Shown: in pieces, positions 35,608 through 44,314 of the stretch
How the letters are laid out: every line of letters starts with the position of its first letter
Numbering within the stretch: the stretch's first letter is position 1
DNA from: Pedobacter zeae
GTDB lineage: Bacteria; Bacteroidota; Bacteroidia; Sphingobacteriales; Sphingobacteriaceae
Assembly (NCBI RefSeq): GCF_014196715.1
Contig: NZ_JACIEF010000001.1
Location: 416,872 to 480,871 of the forward strand
Direction of reading: 5' to 3'
Length of the DNA stretch: 64,000 bases
The notes under the pieces: model-generated
Told to the model about the DNA's origin: nothing
What the model saw: only the letters and a program-made list of their open reading frames with translations
The model's database searches: none
Position numbers and translations under genes: made by a program

Positions 35608-37351
35608 CCAGCTTAGCGCCAGGCAGGAAAAGCAATCGACTTACAAGGCGCTGAAAAGCCTGCTCAAACTGATTTCTGCTGAGCGTAAAAACCTTTGGCT
35701 GGCACTTATTGCCATTTTGGTTAATTCTGGCTTATTGCTTTTGGGACCATTATTGGTTGGTCATACCGTAGATACCTATATCCGTACCAAACAGTTTCAT
35801 GGTGTGCTTATTTTTGGAGGCATCTTGTTGGTGATGTATATGGTTGCTATGGTTACGGGATATACTCAAACCAGGTTGATGGGCGGAGTAGGGCAACGGA
35901 TGCTTTATACCTTGCGTAACGCAATATTTAATAAGCTACAGGAACTCCCGGTTTCATTTTTTAACCAGAATAAAGCTGGTGATCTGATTTCGAGGGTAAA
36001 CAACGATACCGACAAACTTAACCAGTTTTTCTCTCAATCCTTAATGCAGTTTATCGGCAGTATTGTAACCATGATTGGAGCAGGTATTTTCTTGCTCTCC
36101 ATCAATATAGAATTAGGGGCTGCTGCGCTGGCGCCTGCCGTGGTTATTGTACTTTTTACCGTTGCATTATCGCCATGGGTAAAAGGAAAAAATGCTAAAA
36201 ACCTAAAAAGCGTTGGCGGAATGAGTGCCGAAATACAGGAAAGTCTCAATAATTTTAAAGTGATTATTGCCTTTAACCGCAGGGACTATTTCAGAAAACG
36301 TTTTGATGAGGCGAATAATCAAAACTACAAAACGGCAATTGGTGCGGGTTTGGCAAACAACATTTTTGTGCCTGTTTATGGTTTGTTGTCCAGTACAGCA
36401 CAGATGATTACCTTATTGTTCGGTATTCATTTGATTTCTACGGATAACTTTACCCTCGGTTTACTGGTGAGTTACATCTCTTATACCACCAACTTTTATA
36501 ACCCATTAAGGCAGTTGGCTGCACTTTGGACCAGTTTTCAGGTGGCGATGGCCGGTTGGGACAGGATTTCACAAATTTTATCACTGGAGAACAATTTAAA
36601 ACAAATAGCGGTTGATGAAACCGTAACTTCTGATGCCCTGCTGGAATTTAAAAACGTACACTTTTCTTACGATGAGCGTAAAGAAATACTGCACCATATT
36701 AATTTAAGGTTCGAAAAAGGTAAAACATATGCCTTAATTGGACCAACCGGGGGCGGAAAAACCACAACTGCTTCGCTAATTTCGCGTTTATACGATGCTA
36801 CACAAGGAACTGTTTTATTAAATGGCAAAGATATCCGGTCGTTTTCTGCTGAAGAGCGAACACAAAAAATCGGGTTTATACTACAGGAGCCATTTTTGTT
36901 TACCGGAACCGTAAAAGAGAATATTTTATACGGTAACAGCCAATATAAAGAGGTGGGTGATGAGCAGCTGGAGAAAATAATTGAAGATGCCAATTTAAAT
37001 GCACTTTTGGCCCTGTTTGATGAAGGATTGAACACACCGATTATTTCAGGCTCTGATAGCATCAGTTTAGGCCAAAAACAGCTCATTGCCTTTATGCGTG
37101 CGGTACTTAGAAACCCTGAACTGTTAATTCTTGATGAAGCTACGGCGAATATTGATACCATAACCGAACAGCTTTTGAGCAGCATTTTGAACAAACTTTC
37201 GAAAGAAACTACCCTGGTGATTATTGCCCACCGTTTAAATACCATCGAAAATGCAGATGAAATCTACTTTGTAAATGAAGGCGAAGTGCAAAAAGCCGGT
37301 ACGCTGAACGATGCATTAAATATGTTACTGAAAGGGAAACGGGTAAGTTAA
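35591..37351 (+). CDS. ABC exporter half, catalytic subunit
   Basis: 586 aa with the same layout. Walker A GPTGGGKTTT, Walker B LLILDEATANID with the catalytic Glu516, and the switch His547 (IIAHRLNTIE) are intact. The signature motif is altered to SLGQKQ (residues 492-497) in place of LSGGQ. The altered signature faces the Walker sites of the partner lacking Glu and His, so the defects of both subunits fall in one ATP site, as known for heterodimeric exporters. Translationally coupled to the gene before. Confidence 0.92.
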   Translation: MNYNLNQLSARQEKQSTYKALKSLLKLISAERKNLWLALIAILVNSGLLLLGPLLVGHTVDTYIRTKQFHGVLIFGGILLVMYMVAMVTGYTQTRLMGGVGQRMLYTLRNAIFNKLQELPVSFFNQNKAGDLISRVNNDTDKLNQFFSQSLMQFIGSIVTMIGAGIFLLSINIELGAAALAPAVVIVLFTVALSPWVKGKNAKNLKSVGGMSAEIQESLNNFKVIIAFNRRDYFRKRFDEANNQNYKTAIGAGLANNIFVPVYGLLSSTAQMITLLFGIHLISTDNFTLGLLVSYISYTTNFYNPLRQLAALWTSFQVAMAGWDRISQILSLENNLKQIAVDETVTSDALLEFKNVHFSYDERKEILHHINLRFEKGKTYALIGPTGGGKTTTASLISRLYDATQGTVLLNGKDIRSFSAEERTQKIGFILQEPFLFTGTVKENILYGNSQYKEVGDEQLEKIIEDANLNALLALFDEGLNTPIISGSDSISLGQKQLIAFMRAVLRNPELLILDEATANIDTITEQLLSSILNKLSKETTLVIIAHRLNTIENADEIYFVNEGEVQKAGTLNDALNMLLKGKRVS

Positions 37352-37406
37352 GATCGTTATAAACTCATCAGCTTTTTGAAACCTGATAAACTTTAAAAAA
37401 ATACAA

Positions 37407-38297
37407 ATGAAAAAATATTTCTTCTTTTTGATCTTTTCAGCCTTAAGCTTTTCTGGTTTTGCACAAAATGCTGGACAGGAACTTTTTGTACAGGATAGCT
37501 TAACGTTAATTTCTTCACAGTTTAAGTTTACCGAGGGCACATCGGTTGATAAGTGGGGAAATGTTTTTTTTACCGATCAGCCGAATGATAAAATCTGGAA
37601 ATATGGTATTGATGGCAAACTGAGCTTGTATATGGACAAGGCCGGAAGGGCAAACGGTACATATTTTGATAAAAAAGGCAACCTGATTGTTTGTGCCGAC
37701 GAACATAACGAGATCTGGTCTATCGATAAAAACAAAAAGATAAAAGTGCTCTTCAGCGATTTTGAGGGCAAAAAGGTAAACGGGCCAAACGATATCTGGT
37801 TAGATAATAAAGGCGGTATCTATTTTACCGACCCATATTACCAACGCGATTATTGGACAAGGAAATCGCCTGAAATCGTGGGGCAAAAAGTGTATTACCT
37901 TCCTAAAGGTAAAAAAGAAGCTATTGTGGTTGCAGATGATGTAATTAAACCAAATGGTATTGTAGGTACCCCGGATGGAAAATTCCTGTACATTGCTGAT
38001 ATGGAAGCCAATAGGACATACCGTTATGCGATTGGTACCGATGCCAAATTATCGGATCGGAAGCTTATCCTTAATCAAAACTCAGACGGTATGACCCTAG
38101 ATAACAACGGAAATATTTATGTAACCGGAAAAGGTGTAAATATATATAAACCGAGTGGGGAAAAGATAGGCCATATCGATGTGCCCGAAGGTTGGTGCGG
38201 TAACATTTGTTTTGGTGGAAAAGACAGGAACAAGCTTTTTATTGCCGCTTCAAAATCATTATATGTGATTCCGGTAAATGCAAAAGGAGTAGAGTAA
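37407..38297 (+). CDS. SMP-30/gluconolactonase family protein
   Basis: 296 aa with a signal peptide (MKKYFFFLIFSALSFSGFAQ), so periplasmic. Six-bladed beta-propeller motifs: FTEGTSVDKWGNVFFTDQPN, KKGNLIVCADEHN, VNGPNDIWLDNKGGIYFTDPYY (metal-binding Asn/Asp), PNGIVGTPDGKFLYIADM and SDGMTLDNNGNIYVTGKGVNIY. Hydrolyses sugar lactones in known members. 55 bp after the ABC exporter, so it may be on the same transcript. The true lactone is unknown. Confidence 0.9.
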   Translation: MKKYFFFLIFSALSFSGFAQNAGQELFVQDSLTLISSQFKFTEGTSVDKWGNVFFTDQPNDKIWKYGIDGKLSLYMDKAGRANGTYFDKKGNLIVCADEHNEIWSIDKNKKIKVLFSDFEGKKVNGPNDIWLDNKGGIYFTDPYYQRDYWTRKSPEIVGQKVYYLPKGKKEAIVVADDVIKPNGIVGTPDGKFLYIADMEANRTYRYAIGTDAKLSDRKLILNQNSDGMTLDNNGNIYVTGKGVNIYKPSGEKIGHIDVPEGWCGNICFGGKDRNKLFIAASKSLYVIPVNAKGVE

Positions 38298-38346
38298 AGT
38301 ATGGTTTTAGTCGTTTAAAGTGGCTTAAAGCTATAAAAAATACGGA

Positions 38347-38380
38347 TGAACTAAACAAAAATTTTTTTTTGTTCAGTTTA
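38347..38380 (+). terminator. Probable terminator after the SMP-30 gene
   Basis: 15-bp imperfect stem (one G-U, one mismatch) around TTTT with an A/T-rich core; 50 bp past the stop. Confidence 0.55.
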
Positions 38381-38411
38381 TTCAACCCTTAAAAATATTA
38401 AACTCATTATT

Positions 38412-38482
38412 TAGTTTTGGATTCCTACTTATAGGGATAGACGACTATGAAAAAGCCCTCTCAGGATTGAAGGGCTTTTTTA
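38412..38482 (+). ncRNA. Possible short transcript with terminator
   Basis: A -7 element TAGTTTTG (38412-38419) is followed by CCTA-N4-TAGG (38424-38435) and, after ~15 bases, a terminator hairpin AAAAAGCCCT/AGGGCTTTTT (38450-38480). The transcript would be only ~55-60 nt. It may instead be a stray promoter plus a transcription barrier. Confidence 0.35.
38450..38481 (+). terminator. Intrinsic terminator
   Basis: 10-bp stem with an 11-base loop and T-tract; no gene ends nearby on the plus strand except the candidate short transcript. Confidence 0.8.
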
Positions 38483-38782
38483 ATTTTACTGTCATTGTCG
38501 TCCCGGATGTATTAAGGCGTCTTTTTATATTGACAGCCCTGTTTAATGTGTCATATTTAAATATTCCTGCTAATCTTTAAGTTACATCACCAACAACAGT
38601 TAGTTCAGCTGAGCATATCGGAGCGGTCTTTAGCTTTTATTTTAAGCCTCCCGGAACAGGTTAATGATTGAATCGGTACCATCGGATCTTGTCGGTCAGG
38701 AATTGTATAGGTCCTGTTACATTTAACCTTAATTGGAATAATTTTTTAAATTAGCATATATTCATAAAAACCCGATAAGCTT
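38483..38782. other. Intergenic region
   Basis: No gene seen. GTCATTGTCGTCCCGGATG (38491-38509) resembles dispersed-repeat sequence; nothing else stands out. Confidence 0.35.
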
Positions 38783-39073
38783 ATGGAAAATCTAAAAGAA
38801 GAGACCAAAATCAAAGCTTTCCTCAGCAGGATAAAAGCAGAGTGGCCGGGAGTTGTTGAGCGCTTTGAGTTTAAAACAGGAAGTGTAATTTACGTTCACC
38901 TAAAGGAAGGCATATCAAGTATGGATTTTCTCGGCAAACTTTCCAGAAAGGTAGAGCGTTTTGTCGATTTCAGTATGCCAATCATCTTGTATCATATTGA
39001 GAGTGACGGCATGAACTTAAGATCGCATCCTATTAATTGGTATTCATCCATTACGCAAGGAAAATCTTTTTAA
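38783..39073 (+). CDS. Hypothetical small protein
   Basis: 96 aa, soluble, no family recognised. Two amphipathic helices at the start (ENLKEETKIKAFLSRIKAEWPGVV) lead into a beta-alpha-beta stretch (FKTGSVIYVHLKEGISSMDFLGKLSRKVERFV) and a final strand (PIILYHIESDGMNL). Good codon usage and a purine-rich leader (GCTTATGG) support a real gene. It precedes the cold-shock gene by 160 bp and may respond to the same conditions; no evidence beyond position. Confidence 0.5.
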   Translation: MENLKEETKIKAFLSRIKAEWPGVVERFEFKTGSVIYVHLKEGISSMDFLGKLSRKVERFVDFSMPIILYHIESDGMNLRSHPINWYSSITQGKSF

Positions 39074-39234
39074 CACCTTAAATAGCCCTGCTTGGTATCT
39101 GACGGTAAAATGGTTACCATAATTTTTTACTGTATAAATCTTTTTGAGCATAATTGGCAATTTTGTTTGCCAGTAATTTTGGTTTTTGGGTTTTAATCCT
39201 ATTTTTGGTTTTTAATTTAAAAACATCCAGTATA

Positions 39235-39423
39235 ATGAAAAACGGAACAGTAAAATTTTTTAACTCAGAAAAAGGCTTCGGCTTTATTAAAGAAGAAGGT
39301 GGATCTGAGATTTTTGTGCATGCATCAGGCCTGATCGATGAGATCAGAGAAAATGATACAGTTGAATACGAAGTTCAAGAAGGCAAAAAAGGCCTTAATG
39401 CAGTAAAAGTAAGAGTTGTTTAA
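39235..39423 (+). CDS. Cold-shock domain protein
   Basis: 62 aa from the ATG at 39235; an in-frame start at 39154 would add a hydrophobic stretch foreign to the family. Single cold-shock domain with both RNA-binding motifs: RNP1 as KGFGFIKEEG and RNP2 as IFVHASGL, starting MKNGTVKFFNSE. Acts as an RNA chaperone in the cytoplasm. The 160-bp region before the ATG could be a long cold-responsive leader. Own terminator. Confidence 0.95.
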   Translation: MKNGTVKFFNSEKGFGFIKEEGGSEIFVHASGLIDEIRENDTVEYEVQEGKKGLNAVKVRVV

Positions 39424-39444
39424 TTCTTCCCGAAAAAGATTTTG

Positions 39445-39471
39445 AGCAGGATTTAGTCCTGCTTTTTTTTG
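39445..39471 (+). terminator. Cold-shock gene terminator
   Basis: Stem AGCAGGA / TCCTGCT, 5-base loop, eight T. Confidence 0.9.
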
Positions 39472-39727
39472 CTCCAATATTTTAGTAACCGGATATACCG
39501 GTTAATGAACAAAAAGGTTGAAAAAATTTCCTTCTCATTCCTAGCAGATTACCACGCTGATTTTCTTTACCCGCTATCTGCACATTTGTTTTTTAAATTG
39601 GATTTTTATTTTTGCCCCTGCCGAAATACCCGGCCTGAACCAAACAAACTAACTATTTTTGCAACTTTCTATTTTTTCAATCCAGGAATCTGTTATAAAC
39701 AATAAACCGCCAGATCGGGGAACTTTT
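39472..39727 (+). other. Intergenic region with hairpin and two -7 elements
   Basis: A perfect TAACCGG-ATATA-CCGGTTA hairpin at 39486-39504 and two TATTTTTG elements at 39607-39614 and 39654-39661. The latter could start the transcript of the gene at 39728. Confidence 0.4.
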
Positions 39728-40330
39728 ATGGCTGCAGCACAATTTGTAATGGCACTTAACTTTGCCCACGAATTTGAGCTTTTAAGCTTATCAGCAATGA
39801 ATGCTCAACCCGAGCATGCTAAAAAAGGCGGACTGGTATTTGTACGTAATGGCCGACTTAAAATGCATCCTGAAATTTATGATCATTTAGCGCTGATATC
39901 AATATCTTCTATCTGTGCCGGAAGTGTTTATTTCCATGGGCGGGATAAAATTGCTGCAGAAATTGTAAACCTTCCTTACCGGGAGGGACTTTTAAATCTG
40001 GAGGGCGGAGAAGAGGATTATATGGCGTTTAAACGTTTGTGTAGCCCTGTATCCCGGTTTTTTTTACTGCAGGCTAAAAAAGTGCAATGGTCTGCAATCC
40101 TTTCTGCCTTCCGGTTTTTCATGATGGAAGGGATTTGGGATGTGGTTAATTTTATCGTCCATGCCATGCAGCGGGCAGATGCCGATGTACTTGCCTGTGC
40201 GCAACTTTTGGAAAGCATGCAAAAACAACCTTGGTACCCAGCTTTTTGTAGTTCACTTCATGATTTTCGTGCCACCCGTTACCCTTTAAATAAAGTAGGT
40301 TTAGAATCAGAGCTGCCAGAGATGGCCTAA
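39728..40330 (+). CDS. Hypothetical protein
   Basis: 200 aa from the ATG at 39728 (MAAAQFVMALNFAHEFELL); an earlier ATG at 39659 lies before one of the -7 elements, so it is less likely. No family recognised. Mostly helical, with five cysteines and aromatic-rich stretches (SRFFLLQAKKVQWSAILSAF, RFFMMEGIWDVVNFIVHAMQ). No signal peptide. It meets the minus-strand gene end to end, stop against stop. Function unknown. Confidence 0.5.
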   Translation: MAAAQFVMALNFAHEFELLSLSAMNAQPEHAKKGGLVFVRNGRLKMHPEIYDHLALISISSICAGSVYFHGRDKIAAEIVNLPYREGLLNLEGGEEDYMAFKRLCSPVSRFFLLQAKKVQWSAILSAFRFFMMEGIWDVVNFIVHAMQRADADVLACAQLLESMQKQPWYPAFCSSLHDFRATRYPLNKVGLESELPEMA

Positions 40331-40672
40331 TTATTTTAGGTAATTTTCTATTAAAGTACTTAATTCGTCTCCGATAGCCCTATTTCCCATATTGCTGAGT
40401 TTTTGCTGCGAAGAATTGTGCTTTTCGATATATGTAGCCTCTGTTTTATTAAATTTAAGGTAACCCTGCTCAAAATAACGCTCTTCAATTTCTGTAGAAG
40501 AATCCATCGACCTGAACCATAATTTAATCAGCGAACCGGTTATTTTATCAAAATAAAGCCAATGGTAAGTCGATTCCGCATCGGCATTGTCGGGCAGGCC
40601 AAGACGCTGAATTTCTAAAATAGTGGTATCAGCATTTTGAAAAAAGTATAAAATCTTATATTTAGACGACAT
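40331..40672 (-). CDS. Hypothetical protein
   Basis: 113 aa, no family recognised. The start (MSSKYKILYFFQNADTTILEI) is followed by ESTYHWLYFDKITGSLIKLWFR and EERYFEQGYLKFNKTEATYI, an antiparallel beta pattern, and ends in a helix (GDELSTLIENYLK). No signal peptide or membrane segment. It is directly convergent on the gene at 39728 with no bases between stops. Coding likelihood is moderate. Confidence 0.45.
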   Translation of the reverse strand: MSSKYKILYFFQNADTTILEIQRLGLPDNADAESTYHWLYFDKITGSLIKLWFRSMDSSTEIEERYFEQGYLKFNKTEATYIEKHNSSQQKLSNMGNRAIGDELSTLIENYLK

Positions 40673-40744
40673 GCGGCAAAAATAGGACTTAATTTTTTAT
40701 GACAAAAAAGATTTTTGCTGTTTAGATTTAATATTGTTGGCTTA

Positions 40745-41090
40745 AACGAATTCGTTTTTTCCCCACAGGACTATCTTGTGGGAACATCTTTGACGTGTGA
40801 GTTTTTAGGCGTTATGCTGCCTAACTTTAATAATACAATCTCAACCTATAGTTTTTTAAGCGATCAAAACTTGCTATTGGCAAGAAAGATGCTGAAATAA
40901 ATTCAGCATGACATAACATTAAAAGATTCTGCACTGCGTTCAGAATGACAGCCAGGTATTGGTCTTGGTCCAAGATCTGTGATCTTGACCCTTACTTTGC
41001 GGATTTGTAACCTGCATTCAGATCTATAGGTGTGTAAGGATTATAAATTCTTGGTTCGTAATACGGGATTACAAATCCCCGCTGACAATT
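40745..41090. repeat. Gap of dispersed palindromic repeats
   Basis: CCCACA-N9-TGTGGG (40762-40782), TTAGGC-N8-GCCTAA (about 40805-40825), CTTGC-N5-GCAAG (40870-40884), ATGCTGAA-N5-TTCAGCAT (40889-40909) and GGATTATAAAT/GGGATTACAAATCCC strings at 41038-41080. No credible gene. Confidence 0.55.
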
Positions 41091-41093
41091 ACA

Positions 41094-42002
41094 TTAATGT
41101 TTCTCGCCTTTAACCACCTTAAACAAATGCAAAACCTGCGGAAAAAGCGCATCTAAACTTTCTTCTACACCGCCTTTTGATCCCGGGAAGGTGAATACCA
41201 GAGTTTCTCCGATAAAACCTGCTACACCGCGCGAAAGCATGGCGTAAGGCATGCGCTCCTGGCCATAACGACGCGCCGTTTCCATCAGTCCTTCAATCTT
41301 TCGGTCAATTAAAGGTGCAATGGCTTCCGGCGTTACATCGCGGGGTGAAAGTCCTGTACCTCCGGTAAAGATAACCAGTTGAAAACCAGATTTATTTAAT
41401 TCGATGGCCTTATTTCTAATCGTATCCATTTCGTCAGGAACGATTTCATATTTCGCTGTATTGATTCCCCATTGCTCCAAACGCGAAATAATAGTCTTGC
41501 CAGAAGTATCATGCGCTTTATTTTCGAAGACGGAATCTGAACAGACGACCACAGCCGCTTTAATTTCGGGGAATTTATCATTTTTGAGATCAGATTTTCC
41601 TCCTGATTTTTTTAATAACCTGATATTTTCGATTTCAACTCCTTTATCAATTGGCTTTAACATATCGTACATGGTTAAAGCAGTAACAGATGCACCATGC
41701 ATCGCTTCAACTTCAACCCCCGTTTTGTAAATGGTATGTACCTCAACATTAATGATGATGGTTAAACCCTCAATTTGGTAGGTAATGGCTGTATATTCGA
41801 CCGGAAGCGGATGGCAATCCGGAATTACATCACTTGTTTTTTTTACGCCAAACAAGCCTGCAGCACGGGCAAATTCGAACACATCGCCTTTGGGTATTTT
41901 GCGCTGTTCTATAGCATCGATGGTTTCCTGCTTCGATACCTTCACCGTAGCGGTAGCTATGGCAACCCTTAACGTGTTGGATTTTTTTGTGATGTTTACC
42001 AT
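41094..42002 (-). CDS. moaCB: Fused MoaC-MoaB molybdenum cofactor protein
   Basis: 302 aa. Residues 1-150 are MoaC (cyclic pyranopterin monophosphate synthase): GVKKTSDVIPDCHPLP and TGVEVEAMHGASVTALTMYD with the catalytic Lys following. Residues ~155-302 are MoaB/MogA (MPT adenylyltransferase fold): FTGGTGLSPRDVTPEA and TFPGSKGGVEESLDAL. It thus joins an early and a late step of Moco synthesis. Last gene of the operon, 2 bp after moaE. This fusion is known in Bacteroidota. Confidence 0.93.
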   Translation of the reverse strand: MVNITKKSNTLRVAIATATVKVSKQETIDAIEQRKIPKGDVFEFARAAGLFGVKKTSDVIPDCHPLPVEYTAITYQIEGLTIIINVEVHTIYKTGVEVEAMHGASVTALTMYDMLKPIDKGVEIENIRLLKKSGGKSDLKNDKFPEIKAAVVVCSDSVFENKAHDTSGKTIISRLEQWGINTAKYEIVPDEMDTIRNKAIELNKSGFQLVIFTGGTGLSPRDVTPEAIAPLIDRKIEGLMETARRYGQERMPYAMLSRGVAGFIGETLVFTFPGSKGGVEESLDALFPQVLHLFKVVKGEKH

Positions 42003-42004
42003 AT

Positions 42005-42448
42005 TTAACTATTTTCTTTCCACTGATGGGTTTTGTCTTCGAATATTTCTTTGCCCCAGATCGGTAATTCTGCTTTTAACCGGTCTACCACTTCATCGCA
42101 GGCAGCTATTGCCGGTTTACGGTGTGCAGACGAGGTAAAAACAAAAAGGCAGATTTCACCGGTTTTAACTGTTCCTAAGCTGTGGTAAATGTGCATGCAA
42201 TGGAGTGGGTATTTTTCGAAAATATCTTCCCTGATCTGATGCATTTTATCTAGGGCAATTTCTTCATAAGCCGTATATTCAATTGCAGCTACGAATTTGC
42301 CGTCAATTTCATCTTTTCTCACCTGGCCCATAAAAATACTATGCCCTCCAATGGCAGTTTTGCTGCTGTGCTTTGCAATGCTGTCGGCTATAAAAGCAGG
42401 CTCAATCGGCCCTTTAACAAATATGTTTTTTATCTTTTTTTCGCTCAT
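42005..42448 (-). CDS. moaE: Molybdopterin synthase catalytic subunit MoaE
   Basis: 147 aa. Transfers sulfur from MoaD thiocarboxylate to precursor Z. Landmarks: GGHSIFMGQVRKDEIDGK, IEYTAYEEIA, HSLGTVKTGEICLFV and TSAHRKPAIAACDEVVDRLK with the conserved Arg/Lys of the active site; ends PIWGKEIFEDKTHQWKEN. Lies one base from moeB, with moaD two genes upstream, so both synthase subunits are made together. Confidence 0.95.
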   Translation of the reverse strand: MSEKKIKNIFVKGPIEPAFIADSIAKHSSKTAIGGHSIFMGQVRKDEIDGKFVAAIEYTAYEEIALDKMHQIREDIFEKYPLHCMHIYHSLGTVKTGEICLFVFTSSAHRKPAIAACDEVVDRLKAELPIWGKEIFEDKTHQWKENS

Positions 42449-42449
42449 G

Positions 42450-43562
42450 TTAGGATTTTAGAAAATAATCTCTCCATTTTACGATGCCACCCTTTAAGCT
42501 GTAGATCTTTTTGGCATCGCCGTATTTTTCCTGCATGGCTTCTGCTGCGGCTACACTTCTAATGCCATGCTGGCAGATTAAAACCACCTGTTTTTGGTAA
42601 AAATCTTTATTTAGGAACGCCGCAAACTCCGACATGGGTACCTGGGTATAAATCTGTTTATCCAATACCGGAACCTCGTGCCTTTCGCGTACATCGATTA
42701 AAATTGTCGACTCCAGCTGCTGGAGTTTTACCAGTTCGCTGGCATCAATTTCTATATATCCCTGTGGTGCTTCGCTGGTATCCTGATAGTCCATATTTAA
42801 AAAATCATCAACTGTTTTAGGTAGCGTATAACCGTTTCCGTGGCTGATGTTGATGATATACTGCTCTTGTGTAAGTAGGTTATAATTTAATATTTTATTG
42901 GTTAACGGTTGCCCGATTTTAGTGATCAATTTGATCGTTTCTGCCGCTGCCATTGTACCTAAAATGCCCGGTAATACGCCGATAACACCATTTTCTGCAC
43001 AATTTGGAATTTCGCCTTTATCCGGTGCCTCGGGAAAAAGGTCGCGGTAATTGGTGCCGGGTGCTAAAGTCGAATGGTCAGGAGCGTTAAATACAGCTAA
43101 CTGCCCCTCAAAACTCGATACTGCAGCAAATATAAGTGGTTTATTCAGTAGTGAACAGGCATCGTTAACCAGGTACCTTGATTCGAAATTGTCTGTACCA
43201 TCCAATATGTAATCATACCTGGATAAAATATCGAGGATGTTATTTTTTTGCAAACGAATGGGGTGACGAATGATCCCGATCTGGGGATTCATCTCCTGCA
43301 GGCGTTTTCCGGCTACCTCTGCTTTCAGCTTTCCTATATCAGCGGTTGTAAAAAGAATTTGCCTGTGTAAATTGGATAATGAAATGGTATCATCATCAAC
43401 AATACCAATGTGGCCAATGCCTGCGGCCGCCAGGTACTGCAACGCCGGACAGCCCAAGCCTCCGGCACCAATGACCAGCACTTTTGCCCTCAAAAGCTTT
43501 TGCTGTGCTTCCTCTCCAAATCCTTTAAGGATAATCTGCCTGTTGTATCGCTCTGCACTCAT
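42450..43562 (-). CDS. moeB: MoeB-type adenylyltransferase with rhodanese domain
   Basis: 370 aa. N-terminal ThiF/E1 domain: VLVIGAGGLGCPALQYLA, GIVDDDTISLSNLHRQIL (nucleotide and Arg finger), and CAENGVIGVLPGILGTMAA. It adenylates the C-terminus of MoaD. The C-terminal ~100 residues are a rhodanese domain with active Cys in VVLICQHGIRSVAAA, which can supply the sulfur. ThiS activation cannot be excluded, but the position next to moaD and moaE makes Moco its task. Confidence 0.92.
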   Translation of the reverse strand: MSAERYNRQIILKGFGEEAQQKLLRAKVLVIGAGGLGCPALQYLAAAGIGHIGIVDDDTISLSNLHRQILFTTADIGKLKAEVAGKRLQEMNPQIGIIRHPIRLQKNNILDILSRYDYILDGTDNFESRYLVNDACSLLNKPLIFAAVSSFEGQLAVFNAPDHSTLAPGTNYRDLFPEAPDKGEIPNCAENGVIGVLPGILGTMAAAETIKLITKIGQPLTNKILNYNLLTQEQYIINISHGNGYTLPKTVDDFLNMDYQDTSEAPQGYIEIDASELVKLQQLESTILIDVRERHEVPVLDKQIYTQVPMSEFAAFLNKDFYQKQVVLICQHGIRSVAAAEAMQEKYGDAKKIYSLKGGIVKWRDYFLKS

Positions 43563-43569
43563 GTGTTCT

Positions 43570-43803
43570 TTAGCCGCCAGAAAATGGTGGCATGATGGCT
43601 ATAGTTGCCTGGTTTGTAATTTCGGTATTCTGTTGGACAATATTTTTATTCAGGGCAAGTTTGTATTTTAAGCCTTTTAAGGCCGGAAACCGATCTTCGA
43701 GGTATTGTTTAAAGGCATCGGTATCAGTAATGCCATCAACTTCAATTTTTTGATTATTGATGAATTCGGTAATCTGACCAAAACTGATAATTTCAATTTC
43801 CAT
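43570..43803 (-). CDS. moaD: Molybdopterin synthase sulfur carrier MoaD
   Basis: 77 aa, beta-grasp ubiquitin-like fold. Ends TIAIMPPFSGG; the terminal Gly-Gly is what MoeB adenylates and what becomes the thiocarboxylate. 7 bp before moeB and 4 bp after the small Moco-fold gene. Short but with family length and unmistakable tail. Confidence 0.92.
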   Translation of the reverse strand: MEIEIISFGQITEFINNQKIEVDGITDTDAFKQYLEDRFPALKGLKYKLALNKNIVQQNTEITNQATIAIMPPFSGG

Positions 43804-43807
43804 GCTG

Positions 43808-44314
43808 CTAATTTACCTGTAAGATGCTGATTTTACTCAATCCTTTTACAAATCTTCTTCCAGTGGCAAAATCGCTGGGTGTAACAATGGCAATATTCCC
43901 TTTTTCGGCCTTTGCTGGCTCAGTATCATAACTGCTTAAAACCATTAGCTGGTTTCCGGTTGGAGAATTAAAAATTTCATTCCACGAGTACACCACTTTA
44001 TAATTATCTGTTGCCGTAAAAATAAGGTAATATTCGCTCAGTGTTTTGGGCGAAGCGGCCTCTATTTCTACTTTGGCTAAAATGTCTTTTAAAAGTACAC
44101 CTTTAATGTTTCTGATGCTGCCTTTACGTTGCATCAAATGGTTGAAAATCGTCACACTATCCAGATTAACGGGTTTATAAGCACTTAAATTGTTTAAAGT
44201 GATGGTTAATGGCCTTTTAACCTTACCTTCGATGGTAAATTGCCTGCTTTCCTGGGCATTTGCCATAACAGTAAAAAATAATAATAGAATAACCAGGTAT
44301 TTAATATTATGCAT
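43808..44314 (-). CDS. Sulfite-oxidase-fold (Moco-binding-like) protein lacking the Cys ligand
   Basis: 168 aa from the ATG at 44314, which gives a clean signal peptide (MHNIKYLVILLLFFTVMANAQ); the ORF extends 13 codons further into the permease gene. The mature part (FTIEGKVKRPLTITLNNLSAY, then GVLLKDILAKV) is like the oxidoreductase molybdopterin-binding domain. Where MsrP-like enzymes have FKCVEGW before GVxLxDxL, this protein has MQRKGSIRNIKGV, with no Cys. So it may bind the cofactor or an intermediate without catalysis, or only keep the fold. In the Moco operon, overlapping tauE by 8 bp. Confidence 0.7.
   Translation of the reverse strand: MHNIKYLVILLLFFTVMANAQESRQFTIEGKVKRPLTITLNNLSAYKPVNLDSVTIFNHLMQRKGSIRNIKGVLLKDILAKVEIEAASPKTLSEYYLIFTATDNYKVVYSWNEIFNSPTGNQLMVLSSYDTEPAKAEKGNIAIVTPSDFATGRRFVKGLSKISILQVN

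Noticed and set aside
39154..39234. Longer start for the cold-shock protein
   Set aside because: It would add 27 hydrophobic residues not found in the family; the ATG at 39235 matches the domain start exactly.
40715..40900. 61-codon open frame
   Set aside because: It runs through hairpin repeats and has no protein-like pattern.
41033..41061. A fourth TGTAAGG
   Set aside because: The sequence 15 bases on reads TTCGTAA, not CGACTAA, it lies in a dispersed repeat, and no plus-strand gene follows.
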